Made by a program: the position numbers and the translations under genes. Positions 28,342 through 37,366 of a DNA stretch of 64,000 nt are shown in pieces. The DNA lies in the NCBI RefSeq assembly GCF_947169325.1, contig NZ_CAMVPN010000003.1, positions 1 to 64,000 on the forward strand. The letters are read 5' to 3'. The first letter of the stretch is position 1. Each line of letters begins with the position of its first letter. Under the pieces are notes generated by a model. The model was not told where the DNA came from. It saw only the letters and a program-made list of their open reading frames with translations, and searched no databases. This DNA comes from an uncultured Methanobrevibacter sp. (lineage in GTDB: Archaea; Methanobacteriota; Methanobacteria; Methanobacteriales; Methanobacteriaceae).

Positions 28342-29340
28342 ATGTTTGGAAATACATTAATTAATGCAATTCTTGTAGGCGCAATAACAGTGATTTTCTG
28401 TTTTTTAATTTCAACATTACTGCCAGGTATCGAAAGAAAATATATACATGCAAGAATTCAGCAAAGGATTGGGCCAGTTGTGATTGCTCCTGGAATCATG
28501 GCTCCAATAAAATTCATGTTTAAGGAAAATGTTAAGGTAGAATCTCCTGTTCCGGGATTATATAAGGCATTGCCGATAATATGTTTCATTGCAGTTACAT
28601 GTTTATTAATAGCTTTAACTCCTCAGGCTTTTGCAATTCCTGCTCTTTCAAGCCTTGTGGCTATTGTAGGATTTTTGAAAGTTGAAGAGATATGTTATGT
28701 ATTGATGGGAGCTTTATCCAAATCAGTAATGTCAGTTAGAATGCCGTTTCCGGATCAAATCAAAGGGGCCGCTCACAATAATGCGGTCAGGTCATTTGTT
28801 GAGGACATAAGTTCTAGAAGATCATTGAGAATGATTACTTACGGGTCATTTCCATTATATTTGGCATTGTTTGCACCTGTAACTCAGGCAAGAAGCATTT
28901 TCCTATCAGATATAGTTGCATTTCAACAGCTTAATGGGCCGTTCCTGTTTACAGTGTCCGGAGCCATTGCTGCGATTGTATTCTTCATAGGTTACATGAT
29001 TATATTAAATGAATATCCGTTCTCAATCATTAAGGCAAAATGTGATGTTATTGAAGGACCATACATGGAGTATGCTTCAAAATACAGGGCCATTGTGTAT
29101 TTGACAAGAGGATTTTTCATGATGGTGCTTGGCGTGCTGTTTTCAGTTTTATTTCTGGGTATTCCGCCAGTAATTACATCCTGGAGCATTTTGATTAACA
29201 TTATAGTAGCATTGATATTCGTATTTATGATGGGAATCTTCTCAGCATTTAGTCCGGTATTTACAAACAGGCAGCTGTTGCCGACAATACTTGGAACAAC
29301 CCTGCTTGGAGTATTAGCCATCGTGCTTGGATTATTATGA
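28342..29340 (+). CDS. ehbO: Energy-converting hydrogenase B subunit O (NuoH-like)
   Basis: Membrane anchor of 332 residues and about eight helices, NuoH/HycD family. [15 protein letters not shown] near 30 is the conserved cytoplasmic loop that docks the NiFe module, and [17 protein letters not shown] is the second. It links the redox and ion modules. Three bases after ehbN; followed by ehbP with GAGGTGA spanning its stop. Confidence 0.94.
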   Translation: MFGNTLINAILVGAITVIFCFLISTLLPGIERKYIHARIQQRIGPVVIAPGIMAPIKFMFKENVKVESPVPGLYKALPIICFIAVTCLLIALTPQAFAIPALSSLVAIVGFLKVEEICYVLMGALSKSVMSVRMPFPDQIKGAAHNNAVRSFVEDISSRRSLRMITYGSFPLYLALFAPVTQARSIFLSDIVAFQQLNGPFLFTVSGAIAAIVFFIGYMIILNEYPFSIIKAKCDVIEGPYMEYASKYRAIVYLTRGFFMMVLGVLFSVLFLGIPPVITSWSILINIIVALIFVFMMGIFSAFSPVFTNRQLLPTILGTTLLGVLAIVLGLL

Positions 29341-29350
29341 GGTGATTTAT

Positions 29351-29605
29351 TTGAAATTTGTTATGAGGCCATATCACATGGTAAGTCTTGGAGGATACAT
29401 TGTTGAATGGGATTTTCCTTACAGAAATCTCATAGTCGTAAATAAAACCTCTGAACCGATTAAAATAGAAATCCCAGTGTTTCATGAAGAATGGATTGAA
29501 GAACATAGGGATTTGGGTCTTGAAGTTATTCCTGTAACTAAAGATGACAATTATTTGAGCATGTGGAAAAGGGCACATGCGGAACTAGACAAAATCAGGC
29601 CATAA
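29351..29605 (+). CDS. ehbP: Energy-converting hydrogenase B subunit P
   Basis: Small soluble subunit of about 84 residues ([23 protein letters not shown]), without metal motifs, known only from ehb operons. The track begins at 29327 inside ehbO; TTG 29351 with GAGGTGA five bases upstream is the likely start. Function in the complex is not known. Confidence 0.85.
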   Translation: MKFVMRPYHMVSLGGYIVEWDFPYRNLIVVNKTSEPIKIEIPVFHEEWIEEHRDLGLEVIPVTKDDNYLSMWKRAHAELDKIRP

Positions 29606-29607
29606 AA

Positions 29608-30267
29608 ATGAAGGATTATACATTAACAATTAAATCTGATGAGAAAAAAGGAGTATTGGATGACATTACCGATGTCATCACCGCTCACGGTGCTAACATT
29701 AGCTATGTCCATCTTTTCGTTGAAAAGAACAACATGGGTTCCATTAATCTGGAGCTTGAACATGTGGAAGACATTGACGATTTGATTGACGATTTGAATA
29801 ACATTGAAGAAATCAAATCCGTTGAGCTTCATGGTTCTCAATTGGATATTTATGGTAAGCGTATAATCATTGTAGGTGGCGGAGCACAGGTGTCACAGGT
29901 TGCTATGGGTGCAATAACCGAAGCCGACAGACACAACATCCGTGGAGAACGTATCAGTATTGATACTATTCCTTTGGTTGGCGAAAAGGCCTTGGCGGAA
30001 GCCATTGAAGCCATTTCAAGGCTCCCTCGTGTAAGTGCTTTGGTTCTTGCAGGTTCACTTATGGGTGGTGAGATTACCGAAGCCGTTCGCAAGGTCAAAG
30101 ATGAAAGTAATCTCATCGTAATTTGTCTCAACATGCCTGGAAGCGTAACCAAGTATGCTGATTTGATAATTACAGACCCAATCCAGGCTGGAGTTTTGGC
30201 GGTGATGTCTATTGCCGATACTGCCGTTTTTGATATTAAAAGGCTTGGTGACAATATCAAGTTTTAA
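29608..30267 (+). CDS. ehbQ: Energy-converting hydrogenase B subunit Q, ACT-domain protein
   Basis: 219-residue soluble protein ending the operon. An N-terminal ACT domain (about 1-78; [27 protein letters not shown]) is joined to a DUF5612-like domain with [20 protein letters not shown] and two aspartate-rich helices. ACT domains bind amino acids, so a regulatory rather than electron-transfer role is likely. The track extension to 29563 overlaps ehbP and is not used; ATG 29608 lies two bases past the ehbP stop. Confidence 0.85.
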   Translation: MKDYTLTIKSDEKKGVLDDITDVITAHGANISYVHLFVEKNNMGSINLELEHVEDIDDLIDDLNNIEEIKSVELHGSQLDIYGKRIIIVGGGAQVSQVAMGAITEADRHNIRGERISIDTIPLVGEKALAEAIEAISRLPRVSALVLAGSLMGGEITEAVRKVKDESNLIVICLNMPGSVTKYADLIITDPIQAGVLAVMSIADTAVFDIKRLGDNIKF

Positions 30268-30310
30268 ATTCACGTTTATGGACATATAGTTTGGAGTTAT
30301 TTAACTTCAA

Positions 30311-30345
30311 GAGTGAATAAGGATTGATTTAATCCTTATTTACTC
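30311..30345. terminator. Bidirectional terminator hairpin after ehbQ
   Basis: A 14-bp stem (GAGTGAATAAGGAT with ATCCTTATTTACTC, one G-T pair) and a 7-nt loop separate ehbQ from the convergent Cas4-like gene. Short T-rich sequence follows on the plus strand. Confidence 0.65.
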
Positions 30346-30350
30346 AAATC

Positions 30351-31145
30351 TTATTCTTTAAAGCAAATATCTTTGTATTCACAAAGTTCACATTTTCTAG
30401 GATTTTTTCTTACTTTTGGAAGTTTTTTATTGTCAGTGATTTCTTTAACTTCCCTCATCACGTCAAACAATCCTTTTCTGATATTGACGTCCATTACAAC
30501 AGGTCGTCTGTCGCCGATTTTTTCATAGTCGATGAAACCGACAAATACTTCCGTTTCAAATTCCTCTTCGAGAAGTATTGCATAGGCCACAAGTTCTATT
30601 GCATCCTGGTCCCAGACGCCTTTTACCGGAGGATTTGAGCTTTTGATGGCAACAGGATAGTATTTCCCGTCGGCTATTTCGACCTTGTCACACATTCCTA
30701 TCAGTTCAAGCTGAGGGTCTTTCAGGAGGTAGGAGTACATGCAGTTTGGAAAGAACATGTCGATTATTTCAAAGGCGTTTTTGTCAAGTATTGTCATTGC
30801 CTGTTTGATTTTCAATGCTTTAATCTTGATGTTGAAGTATGTGTCATCAATGATTTGATTGATTTGGGATGCTTCAAGGCCCAGATCCATTGACTTGATT
30901 GCATTGGCACTGCTTTCGATATATGAGTCAATTGTCTGTGAGAGAATCTGCTCTATTTGGACAAGTGTCATGTCCTTTTTGATCTTTCGCATATTTTTCT
31001 GGATTAAATCGCTCACGTCAATCTTAAGTTTTTTAAGCTCGATTGCAAGTTGAAAATCATTGTTTTCGCTCATGTCCACATGGGTTTGGATGTATAGCTT
31101 CATAGGACAGTACATATGTGTTTTTATTGAAGAAACGTTTATCAT
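30351..31145 (-). CDS. Cas4/RecB-like Fe-S protein with altered active site
   Basis: 264-residue Cas4-like (DUF83) protein. The Fe-S cysteines are there: HMYCP at residue 13 and KCELCEYKDIC at the C-terminus. The RecB nuclease core shows GMCDKVEI (Asp) but the following strand is YYPVAIKSS, where the family has Glu-x-Lys; the Glu is Ala (codon GCC). The helix with Gln is DAIELVAYAILL. It may therefore bind DNA without cutting. No CRISPR array or other cas gene is in the window, so this is a solo Cas4-like gene. Confidence 0.75.
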   Translation of the reverse strand: MINVSSIKTHMYCPMKLYIQTHVDMSENNDFQLAIELKKLKIDVSDLIQKNMRKIKKDMTLVQIEQILSQTIDSYIESSANAIKSMDLGLEASQINQIIDDTYFNIKIKALKIKQAMTILDKNAFEIIDMFFPNCMYSYLLKDPQLELIGMCDKVEIADGKYYPVAIKSSNPPVKGVWDQDAIELVAYAILLEEEFETEVFVGFIDYEKIGDRRPVVMDVNIRKGLFDVMREVKEITDNKKLPKVRKNPRKCELCEYKDICFKE

Positions 31146-31229
31146 TTTATAACCTCTTAAATTGTGTAATATTACTTAGTACTTGGTAATATAAATAATT
31201 AGAAGTTATAAATGCCGTAAATTTCTTAA

Positions 31230-31271
31230 AATAAAATAAAAAAAGCAAATAGCTAACAATTTAGCTATTTG
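31230..31271 (-). terminator. Terminator of the SNF transporter gene
   Basis: On the minus strand a perfect 10-bp hairpin TAGCTATTTG pairing with its complement (31246-31255 and 31262-31271) follows the transporter stop codon and is succeeded by C and a run of seven T residues. Confidence 0.7.
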
Positions 31272-31280
31272 AAGTCAATT

Positions 31281-32759
31281 TTACACGTCGTAATAATTTT
31301 TGTTTATTGCAGGCAATTTTGCAAATATGAAAGGAACTACAATAACAACTATAGTTAATATCAGCATGATTGTTGTGCTGAGGCTGTCTGCAGTAGTTAT
31401 TGTTGAGTATACTCCTTGAATCCAAAGGCCGAAAATACAGATTGGCAGGATGTATTTGATGACTGTTTTCCAGGTTTTGCCCACTTTGATTGATGAATTG
31501 TCATTCAATGTTTTGATTAAATCATCGAATTTGTAAATCCATCCGAATATTATGCATTCAAGAAGAATTGCAAAGAGCAGTGCGAAGTTGTTCAGGTATG
31601 CGTCGAACACTCCAAGTATTGTACTTCCAGCACCGGTTGCAAATATTGTGGATATGAAAAATCCGACAATGCAAACTACGGTTGCAGTCTTTTTACGCTC
31701 AATGAGAAACTTCTCAGAGATTGAATAGCAGACTCCTTCAAGAAGCGCAATGACGGATGTGATTCCTGCAAACAGTATGCACAGGAAGAATAGCGGTCCG
31801 ACAATGTATCCGACACTTCCCATTGTATTGAATACTTGTGGAAATACGACAAATGCTAGGCCGGTTCCTTCAGTTACCAGTTCATTGAATGGAATTCCGG
31901 TACTCAATGCCATGAATCCTAAAATGGAAAAGATTCCTATTGAATTGAACACTTCAAAACCGGAGTTTGAAAATGCAACGATTATTGCATTGTCCACCAG
32001 TTTGGAGCCTTCAGGCAGGTAGCTTGCATATGTCATTGCAATCGCCATACCCAAACTTAAGGAAAATACAATCTGTCCAAATGCCGCCAACCAAACATCC
32101 AAGTTGGTCAATGCACTCCAATCCGGTGTGAAAATCTGTGTATATCCAATTGAGGCACCAGGTAATGTTAATGAGAATGCAACAATGCCCACAACAATTG
32201 CACAAAGCAATGGGAGCAGGATTTTACTGACATTACCGATTCCGTCATTCAAGTCTCTTTTGATAATGAACCATGCTAAAAACCAAATAACAAATACTGA
32301 TGCAAGCACTGCCGGAACGATTGTAAATATTCCTGACATTGAATCTGTTGCCTGAAGGACATTGTTTGCAAAGTACAAATCAGGGTTTGCTCCCCATGCC
32401 TTTGTCAGGCTTAAAACAATATAAATCAGATCCCATCCGACAACACAGACATAGTATGTTGTTATTAAAAATACGACTAATAGTATAAACCATGCGACAG
32501 GTTCCAATTTTTTACTGACTGAGAACAGTATTCTTGCAAGTGACTTTTTGAACTTGAATCCGACGGCATATTCCACTAGAACAAATGAGATTCCCAAAAG
32601 AAATAGTGAAACGATGTATGGTATCATGAATGATCCTCCACCGTTGGAGTATAAGACATTAGGGAAACGCCAGATGTTTCCAAGCCCAACCGCAGAACCG
32701 ATCATTGCCATCATAAATGCGAGATTACTGTTCCATTCTGATTTTTGAGTTTCGGTCAT
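31281..32759 (-). CDS. Sodium-dependent transporter, SNF/NSS family
   Basis: Na+ symporter of 492 residues with about 12 helices, LeuT-type fold. WNSNLAFMMAMIGSAVGLGNIWRFP begins helix 1 and contains the GNIWRFP unwound segment that binds Na+ and substrate; helix 6 region is LGMAIAMTYASYLP. Substrate is probably an amino acid. ATG has no ribosome binding site; a 10-bp inverted repeat lies four bases upstream. Monocistronic with its own terminator. Confidence 0.92.
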   Translation of the reverse strand: MTETQKSEWNSNLAFMMAMIGSAVGLGNIWRFPNVLYSNGGGSFMIPYIVSLFLLGISFVLVEYAVGFKFKKSLARILFSVSKKLEPVAWFILLVVFLITTYYVCVVGWDLIYIVLSLTKAWGANPDLYFANNVLQATDSMSGIFTIVPAVLASVFVIWFLAWFIIKRDLNDGIGNVSKILLPLLCAIVVGIVAFSLTLPGASIGYTQIFTPDWSALTNLDVWLAAFGQIVFSLSLGMAIAMTYASYLPEGSKLVDNAIIVAFSNSGFEVFNSIGIFSILGFMALSTGIPFNELVTEGTGLAFVVFPQVFNTMGSVGYIVGPLFFLCILFAGITSVIALLEGVCYSISEKFLIERKKTATVVCIVGFFISTIFATGAGSTILGVFDAYLNNFALLFAILLECIIFGWIYKFDDLIKTLNDNSSIKVGKTWKTVIKYILPICIFGLWIQGVYSTITTADSLSTTIMLILTIVVIVVPFIFAKLPAINKNYYDV

Positions 32760-32762
32760 TTT

Positions 32763-32796
32763 ATCACATAAATTTTAATGGTTTTATTTATGTGAT
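32763..32796 (-). promoter_or_regulatory. Inverted repeat immediately upstream of the SNF transporter start
   Basis: ATCACATAAA (32763-32772) and TTTATGTGAT (32787-32796) form perfect 10-bp arms around 14 bp. The element lies between start codon and promoter, so it is an operator or an mRNA hairpin near the start. Confidence 0.45.
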
Positions 32797-32862
32797 TTAT
32801 GTTTAAATAATATTTCCTTATTATGAAACACGAGGTTTTAAAAAATAGATATGGGTGCTAAA

Positions 32863-33180
32863 TTATTTGCGTTTTTTCCTTGGAGTGGGAAGCGCTTCAT
32901 ACATCGCTTCCACCAGTTCCTTTAGAAACTCCTTGTTTTCCACATCATCAACAAGCAGCATTTCCTTTGCACCCTCGTAGGGCAGTTCCCAATCCGCTTC
33001 AGGCATCATTGATTGGGCTACTTTCACGGGTTTAACGAGAAAACGGTCGTCATAAATGCCTCCAATAATCTTTCCCCGGTAATATAGGATGTATTCTCCC
33101 ATCATTGCCCTGTAGGTTATGTCTTCCAAATCGGACAGCTGTTCCAATATATATTCTAGATACTCTTCACTTGATGTCAT
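32863..33180 (-). CDS. TfoX N-terminal domain protein
   Basis: 105-residue protein made only of the TfoX/Sxy N-terminal domain: LSDLEDITYRAMMGEYILYYRGKIIG is the family core (R-x-M-x-G-E-Y). In bacteria TfoX regulates competence, but stand-alone N-domains are widespread and their role is not known. The basic tail ends TPRKKRK. It follows the nucleotidyltransferase gene by 23 bp and is probably co-transcribed. Confidence 0.82.
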   Translation of the reverse strand: MTSSEEYLEYILEQLSDLEDITYRAMMGEYILYYRGKIIGGIYDDRFLVKPVKVAQSMMPEADWELPYEGAKEMLLVDDVENKEFLKELVEAMYEALPTPRKKRK

Positions 33181-33203
33181 GAGAATTTCCTCTGCGGATT
33201 TGT

Positions 33204-34277
33204 TTATGCGGGACTTTCCTTAAGCTTTAGATACTCGTCAATGGCTTCACGAGTGGTTCCAACAACCAGACGGTAATGTGAATCCTTGCCATTGACAATG
33301 ACCTTTTCAACTTTTCCTTTGGCTATCACGTGTTCGCCGTCAATGACTTCACCGGCATAGGTGTGGGTAAATGAGACGACTTCATCCAAAGGCACATCAA
33401 CGCCATCAAGAACTTCAACATTCTCTATAGTATACAGTGACGGATTGTCGAATGCTCCAAGTGCGCTTACGATGTCGGCTTCGATTTGAGCTATTCCCTG
33501 AGGTTCATACACTGTATCTCCCCAAACACCTTCGATTTCTTCGTAATCCTTGGTGGCCAGAATGTCAAATAGGGTTCCGTTTATTGTTCCTCTGTTTGCC
33601 TTTCTGTTTTCATACCATCTGAATTCCTCTTTTGTAAGGCTTGCATCGCTCATTCTTTTGTTGTATACAAAGTCCCAGTAATCGTTGGTGATTCCCTGAA
33701 CGGTAATGTCCTTGTCCACTTCTTCGATATGGACTTCCTTGCCCCGATACTTCTTAAAGGTTTCAATTGCCCTTCTGTGGTTGTCCAGACCATAAACTAC
33801 AAAATCAAGGTCACTTACGTCATCCTTTTGAAGACCAGGTAGGATGGAACCTGAAATTCCAAGATGGTCATATGGAATGTCTGCCATGAAATGGAAGAAA
33901 TCGGCAACGTCCATCAGTTTTGAAATCAGTTCGGGATTTTTGACTTCTCCACCGCTTTCAAAGGTCTTTTTAAGGCCTAAAAGCCTGTCTTCAGGTTTGA
34001 TGATTCTTTCAACCTTATCAAGCGGCACGCCCATCATTTCAACATTGGTGACGTCACAGAAATACAGATAATCGGGATGATTTTCACGCAGATAGGTATA
34101 TGCTTCCTCAGATCCTACTTTTCTGTATCTCCTGCCGTCCTTTTCACGGTCTCCTTCAGGATCCGGAATGTATCTTAAAAATGAAATGACTCTGTCTTCA
34201 GGGTGAATGTAATTGGTTGATGCGAAATACAAGTCATCGCTTGTGTAGATAAAATCTCTTGTTCTTACTTGCTTCAT
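33204..34277 (-). CDS. Archaeal nucleotidyltransferase-fold protein (COG1665-like)
   Basis: 357-residue protein with a central polymerase-beta type nucleotidyltransferase motif, GISGSILPGLQKDDVSDLDFVVYG (shown here as GISGS...SDLDFVV, about residue 145-168). The N-terminal 120 residues and C-terminal 130 residues are specific to an archaeal family often labelled DNA polymerase subunit beta. The substrate is unknown. Forms a likely pair with the TfoX-N gene downstream. Confidence 0.75.
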   Translation of the reverse strand: MKQVRTRDFIYTSDDLYFASTNYIHPEDRVISFLRYIPDPEGDREKDGRRYRKVGSEEAYTYLRENHPDYLYFCDVTNVEMMGVPLDKVERIIKPEDRLLGLKKTFESGGEVKNPELISKLMDVADFFHFMADIPYDHLGISGSILPGLQKDDVSDLDFVVYGLDNHRRAIETFKKYRGKEVHIEEVDKDITVQGITNDYWDFVYNKRMSDASLTKEEFRWYENRKANRGTINGTLFDILATKDYEEIEGVWGDTVYEPQGIAQIEADIVSALGAFDNPSLYTIENVEVLDGVDVPLDEVVSFTHTYAGEVIDGEHVIAKGKVEKVIVNGKDSHYRLVVGTTREAIDEYLKLKESPA

Positions 34278-34311
34278 AATTTAACTCCTAATTTAAATTT
34301 TGTTTTCTTCA

Positions 34312-35121
34312 TTAATTAATATTGTCAGAATAATAAAACAGGCTATATGAGTCCAGGATGAAAAATAGTGCAAAGGCTTCTGCCAATGCGGAAATTATGC
34401 TTCCTATAACAAAATAGTATTCCAATGTTCTCATAATGATTAGCACTGCTGAAAATACCAGAAAATTCAAAATGACGAAATTCAAGTATTTTTTAATGCC
34501 TTTGCTTTTGATGATTTTTGAAAGCTTTACAAAATTCACGGATTCCTTAACGTCTCCAGTTTCCTTTAGTCTGATTTTGGCAAATGAACAGTATGAAAAG
34601 CATATTGCAAAAAGGATTATGAATATAATCAATGTGGCAATCACTGAGGATGCCAGATGATGATATGAATCTGGGGACAGCAGACTAAGCAATTTAGGCA
34701 ATGTCACCGTATCGAGTTTAGAATCTATATATGTCACGCTGTCCATGATGGAGGATATGTTGTGGTAAATACCCAAAGCCAGGGACAGGATTATTGTGCC
34801 TCCTATTGCGAGCATATAATAATAAATTTCTATCATTTCGTCCTTAAATCCCGCTTTTGCGGTTGTTGTAAGTGAAACTTCCCTTATGTCAAATGAACTG
34901 TATATGTAATGATAAACAATGGCTATGCAGATTCCAAGAATGGCAATGTCTATCACAAAAGTTATCAATACTGTTAGGGGCGTCAAATTTCCAATTTCAA
35001 TTTGATTAACAATTGAATTAACAATTTCAGATATGAAAAAGAGAAATGTGACTAAAATGAATCCCTTATATGCTCTGAATGGCAAATAAAATGCTTTTTT
35101 AATAATTTTCCAAGTATGCAT
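34312..35121 (-). CDS. DUF4013-like polytopic membrane protein
   Basis: 269-residue integral membrane protein with about six helices, long hydrophobic stretches and few charges. The layout resembles DUF4013-type proteins that are common in Methanobrevibacter; this is a resemblance, not a motif match. No function can be given. Divergent from the secreted Ig-like gene at 35274. Confidence 0.6.
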   Translation of the reverse strand: MHTWKIIKKAFYLPFRAYKGFILVTFLFFISEIVNSIVNQIEIGNLTPLTVLITFVIDIAILGICIAIVYHYIYSSFDIREVSLTTTAKAGFKDEMIEIYYYMLAIGGTIILSLALGIYHNISSIMDSVTYIDSKLDTVTLPKLLSLLSPDSYHHLASSVIATLIIFIILFAICFSYCSFAKIRLKETGDVKESVNFVKLSKIIKSKGIKKYLNFVILNFLVFSAVLIIMRTLEYYFVIGSIISALAEAFALFFILDSYSLFYYSDNIN

Positions 35122-35273
35122 AAAATCATTTATTACTTTGTAATTTGTTAAGTATTATCTTTTTCGGCGATTTTAAGAGGCATATCATATGTGAATATAA
35201 AAAGGATTCATAATGATTAAATACTTTTTTCAACACAATTCATATTAAACATGTTTTTTTGGGAGGAATAATT

Positions 35274-36134
35274 TTGTTTAAAAGGAAATTCGTTGTTCTT
35301 TTAATGATTTTTGTTACATTATTGGTCGTTTTTCCAGTAAGTGCGGCTGATAATTTGACATCTGCAAATAATGATTATCTAACAGTCAGCGATGATTTGA
35401 ACTCTGATTTAGAGCTTTCAAATCAGTTGGATGACGTCAAGCTCGAAAAGCCTGGCACTGAGGATAATTTAACCGCAGCAAGCGGAGATTCTGATGAGGG
35501 TCCTGTTGGGGAAAATAACGTAACTTATGTGATGTTGGGTACTGATATTAATGCCAATAACTTCACACAATATGCCGTTGACTTCAAGGCAGGCGAACGT
35601 GGCGGAAACTTCAATCTTGTTTTGGTTGATGTCTACCAAAGGGGATTAGCTAACAAGACAGTCAAAATAGGTTTCAACGGCCATGTTCAGGATGTTGTCA
35701 CTGGGGCTAACGGTCAGGCTCACATGCAGGTCAATCTGGCAAGCTCAGATAAATACACGTTCGTTGCAATGTTTATGGGGGATGACAGCTACAAGGCAGT
35801 AATGAAGGTCTACACTTTTAAAATCAACAAAAAGCCTATTTCAATTTCCGCCAATGCCAAAACATTCAAATCAAAGGCAAAAACCAAAAAGTACACAGTG
35901 ATTTTGAAAACTAAAAAATGCTCATCATCTGATGGAAAGGTTTACTTGAACAGCGGCAAAAAGGTCACTTTAAAATTGAACGGCAAGACCTATTCTGCAA
36001 AGACAGACAAAAAGGGCAAGGCCACATTCAACCTTAAAATAACCAAGAAAAAGAAATTTAAGGCTACAGTCAAATTTGCCGGCGACAACACTTACAAATC
36101 CGCCACCAAAACAGCATACATAACAATCAAATAG
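35274..36134 (+). CDS. Small secreted Ig-like (adhesin-type) protein
   Basis: 286-residue surface protein with a signal peptide (MFKRKFVVLL... cut near VSAAD, about residue 23), an acidic low-complexity spacer (25-80), one beta-sandwich domain (about 85-185) and a lysine-rich C-terminal Ig-like repeat ending TKTAYITIK. The C-terminal repeat is of the same type as those at the ends of the large adhesins here. The track starts at 35259; TTG 35274 lies seven bases after GGGAGG and gives a proper signal peptide. Confidence 0.78.
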   Translation: MFKRKFVVLLMIFVTLLVVFPVSAADNLTSANNDYLTVSDDLNSDLELSNQLDDVKLEKPGTEDNLTAASGDSDEGPVGENNVTYVMLGTDINANNFTQYAVDFKAGERGGNFNLVLVDVYQRGLANKTVKIGFNGHVQDVVTGANGQAHMQVNLASSDKYTFVAMFMGDDSYKAVMKVYTFKINKKPISISANAKTFKSKAKTKKYTVILKTKKCSSSDGKVYLNSGKKVTLKLNGKTYSAKTDKKGKATFNLKITKKKKFKATVKFAGDNTYKSATKTAYITIK

Positions 36135-36200
36135 TGGGATTATTCCCACCCAATTAATTTTTTACGATACTTTTTTTAATACCTTTTACTAAATATTAAT

Positions 36201-36226
36201 AGGTATTGTGGCTTTTTGACCACTTA
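36201..36226 (+). promoter_or_regulatory. Conserved leader element shared with position 58064
   Basis: A 26-bp element containing GTGG-CTTTTTGA-CCAC lies 32 bp before the DUF366 start. The same element with one substitution occurs at 58064-58089 before a 24-codon ORF. Both are in presumed 5' leaders. An operator or a short RNA hairpin are equally possible. Confidence 0.5.
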
Positions 36227-36257
36227 TTTTTTTACAACATTAACGTTAGGTTTTATC

Positions 36258-36851
36258 ATGACTATTACTCATAAGCATATCGATGAAATTTTTGAATATG
36301 ATGGAAGCCAGATTAATCCGTCCTGGGCATTTCAGGAGTTTGGAATTTACGGATCATCCGTCATAACATGGATTGGGCCGGTCAACATCACTCCGGATAA
36401 TTTAAAGGACTTTGCAGATGTGGGTCTTGAAATCAAGTCAAACAATATGGTCAATTTCATCTGCGAATTCTTTGACCAGCAGCCTCCGAACATGAGAATC
36501 GCCTATTTAAGGCAAAGGCTTCTTGTGATGATTTTCAGGGAAATACTCACAGAATATGGAGTCAAATCAGAAAGGGAAGGGGATGACATATTCGTTAATG
36601 GGGGAAAACTCTCAATTTCCATTGCTTCTGTCTCATTGAGCTCTGCAAAAATACATTTCGCCCTCAATCTTGAGGATAAGGGAACTCCTGGGGATGTTGA
36701 AACAATAGGATTATTCGATATCAGAGTTAATGATAAACAGATATTTACGAATGACAATTTATTGGAACTAATCAATAAAACTGTTGAAAGGTTCATTGAT
36801 GAACTGGAAACAATAGAAAAGGATATAAGTAAAACAAAGGTGTTATTATGA
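36258..36851 (+). CDS. DUF366 family protein in a preQ0/archaeosine cluster
   Basis: About 197-residue DUF366 (COG2029) protein, first gene of a three-gene unit with queD and queE and overlapping queD by 4 bp. Its constant association with deazaguanine genes suggests a role in preQ0 or archaeosine synthesis, but no reaction is known. The track begins at 36216; ATG 36258 follows GTTAGG and is preferred. No cofactor motif is visible. Confidence 0.75.
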   Translation: MTITHKHIDEIFEYDGSQINPSWAFQEFGIYGSSVITWIGPVNITPDNLKDFADVGLEIKSNNMVNFICEFFDQQPPNMRIAYLRQRLLVMIFREILTEYGVKSEREGDDIFVNGGKLSISIASVSLSSAKIHFALNLEDKGTPGDVETIGLFDIRVNDKQIFTNDNLLELINKTVERFIDELETIEKDISKTKVLL

Positions 36852-37366
36852 AAATTTTAGTCAACGGTATGCAGGCCAATTTAAGATTCTCTTCAGCCCA
36901 TGTGATTCCGGGACACGAATCCTGCGGATATATTCATGGACATTCTTATTTTGTGGATGTGGAAATAGAAGGTGAACGTTCAGGTGATTTCGAATTCGTA
37001 GTGGACTTTAAGGATGTGAAAGGATTCACTAAGGCAATCTGCGATGAACTGGACCACAGGCTATTGATTCCTGTCTACAACAATTTAATTGATTTTAAGG
37101 ATTTTGACAAGCAGTCAGATTCAATTTTTGACCTGAAAAAGAAACATTCAGTTCACTTCAAAATCGACGGTAAAGGATATTCCCTGCCTGCAGTCGACTG
37201 TGTCTTCCTGCCGCTTCCATACACTTCTGCTGAAGAGCTGTCAAAGTTTTTCGCAGAGACTTTAGCCAAAAAGCTAGCTGAAACCTATGACAATTTGCAG
37301 TCAGTTTCAGTATGCGTTAATGAAGGAATCGGTCAGGGAGCAGTGTATAAGAAGGATTTCGAATGA
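36848..37366 (+). CDS. queD: QueD, 6-carboxytetrahydropterin synthase
   Basis: Zinc enzyme converting 7,8-dihydroneopterin triphosphate to 6-carboxy-tetrahydropterin in preQ0 synthesis, the precursor of archaeosine in t[14 protein letters not shown] supplies one His ligand, [10 protein letters not shown] the other two, and the Cys in ESCGYIH is the catalytic thiol; the late NEGIGQGA gives the catalytic Glu. An insertion of about 25 residues ([19 protein letters not shown]) enlarges it to 172 residues, as in other archaeal members. Coupled by ATGA to genes on both sides. Confidence 0.9.
   Translation: MKILVNGMQANLRFSSAHVIPGHESCGYIHGHSYFVDVEIEGERSGDFEFVVDFKDVKGFTKAICDELDHRLLIPVYNNLIDFKDFDKQSDSIFDLKKKHSVHFKIDGKGYSLPAVDCVFLPLPYTSAEELSKFFAETLAKKLAETYDNLQSVSVCVNEGIGQGAVYKKDFE

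Noticed and set aside
30351-31145. CRISPR-Cas locus around the Cas4-like gene
   Set aside because: No spaced direct repeats and no other cas gene occur within the window.
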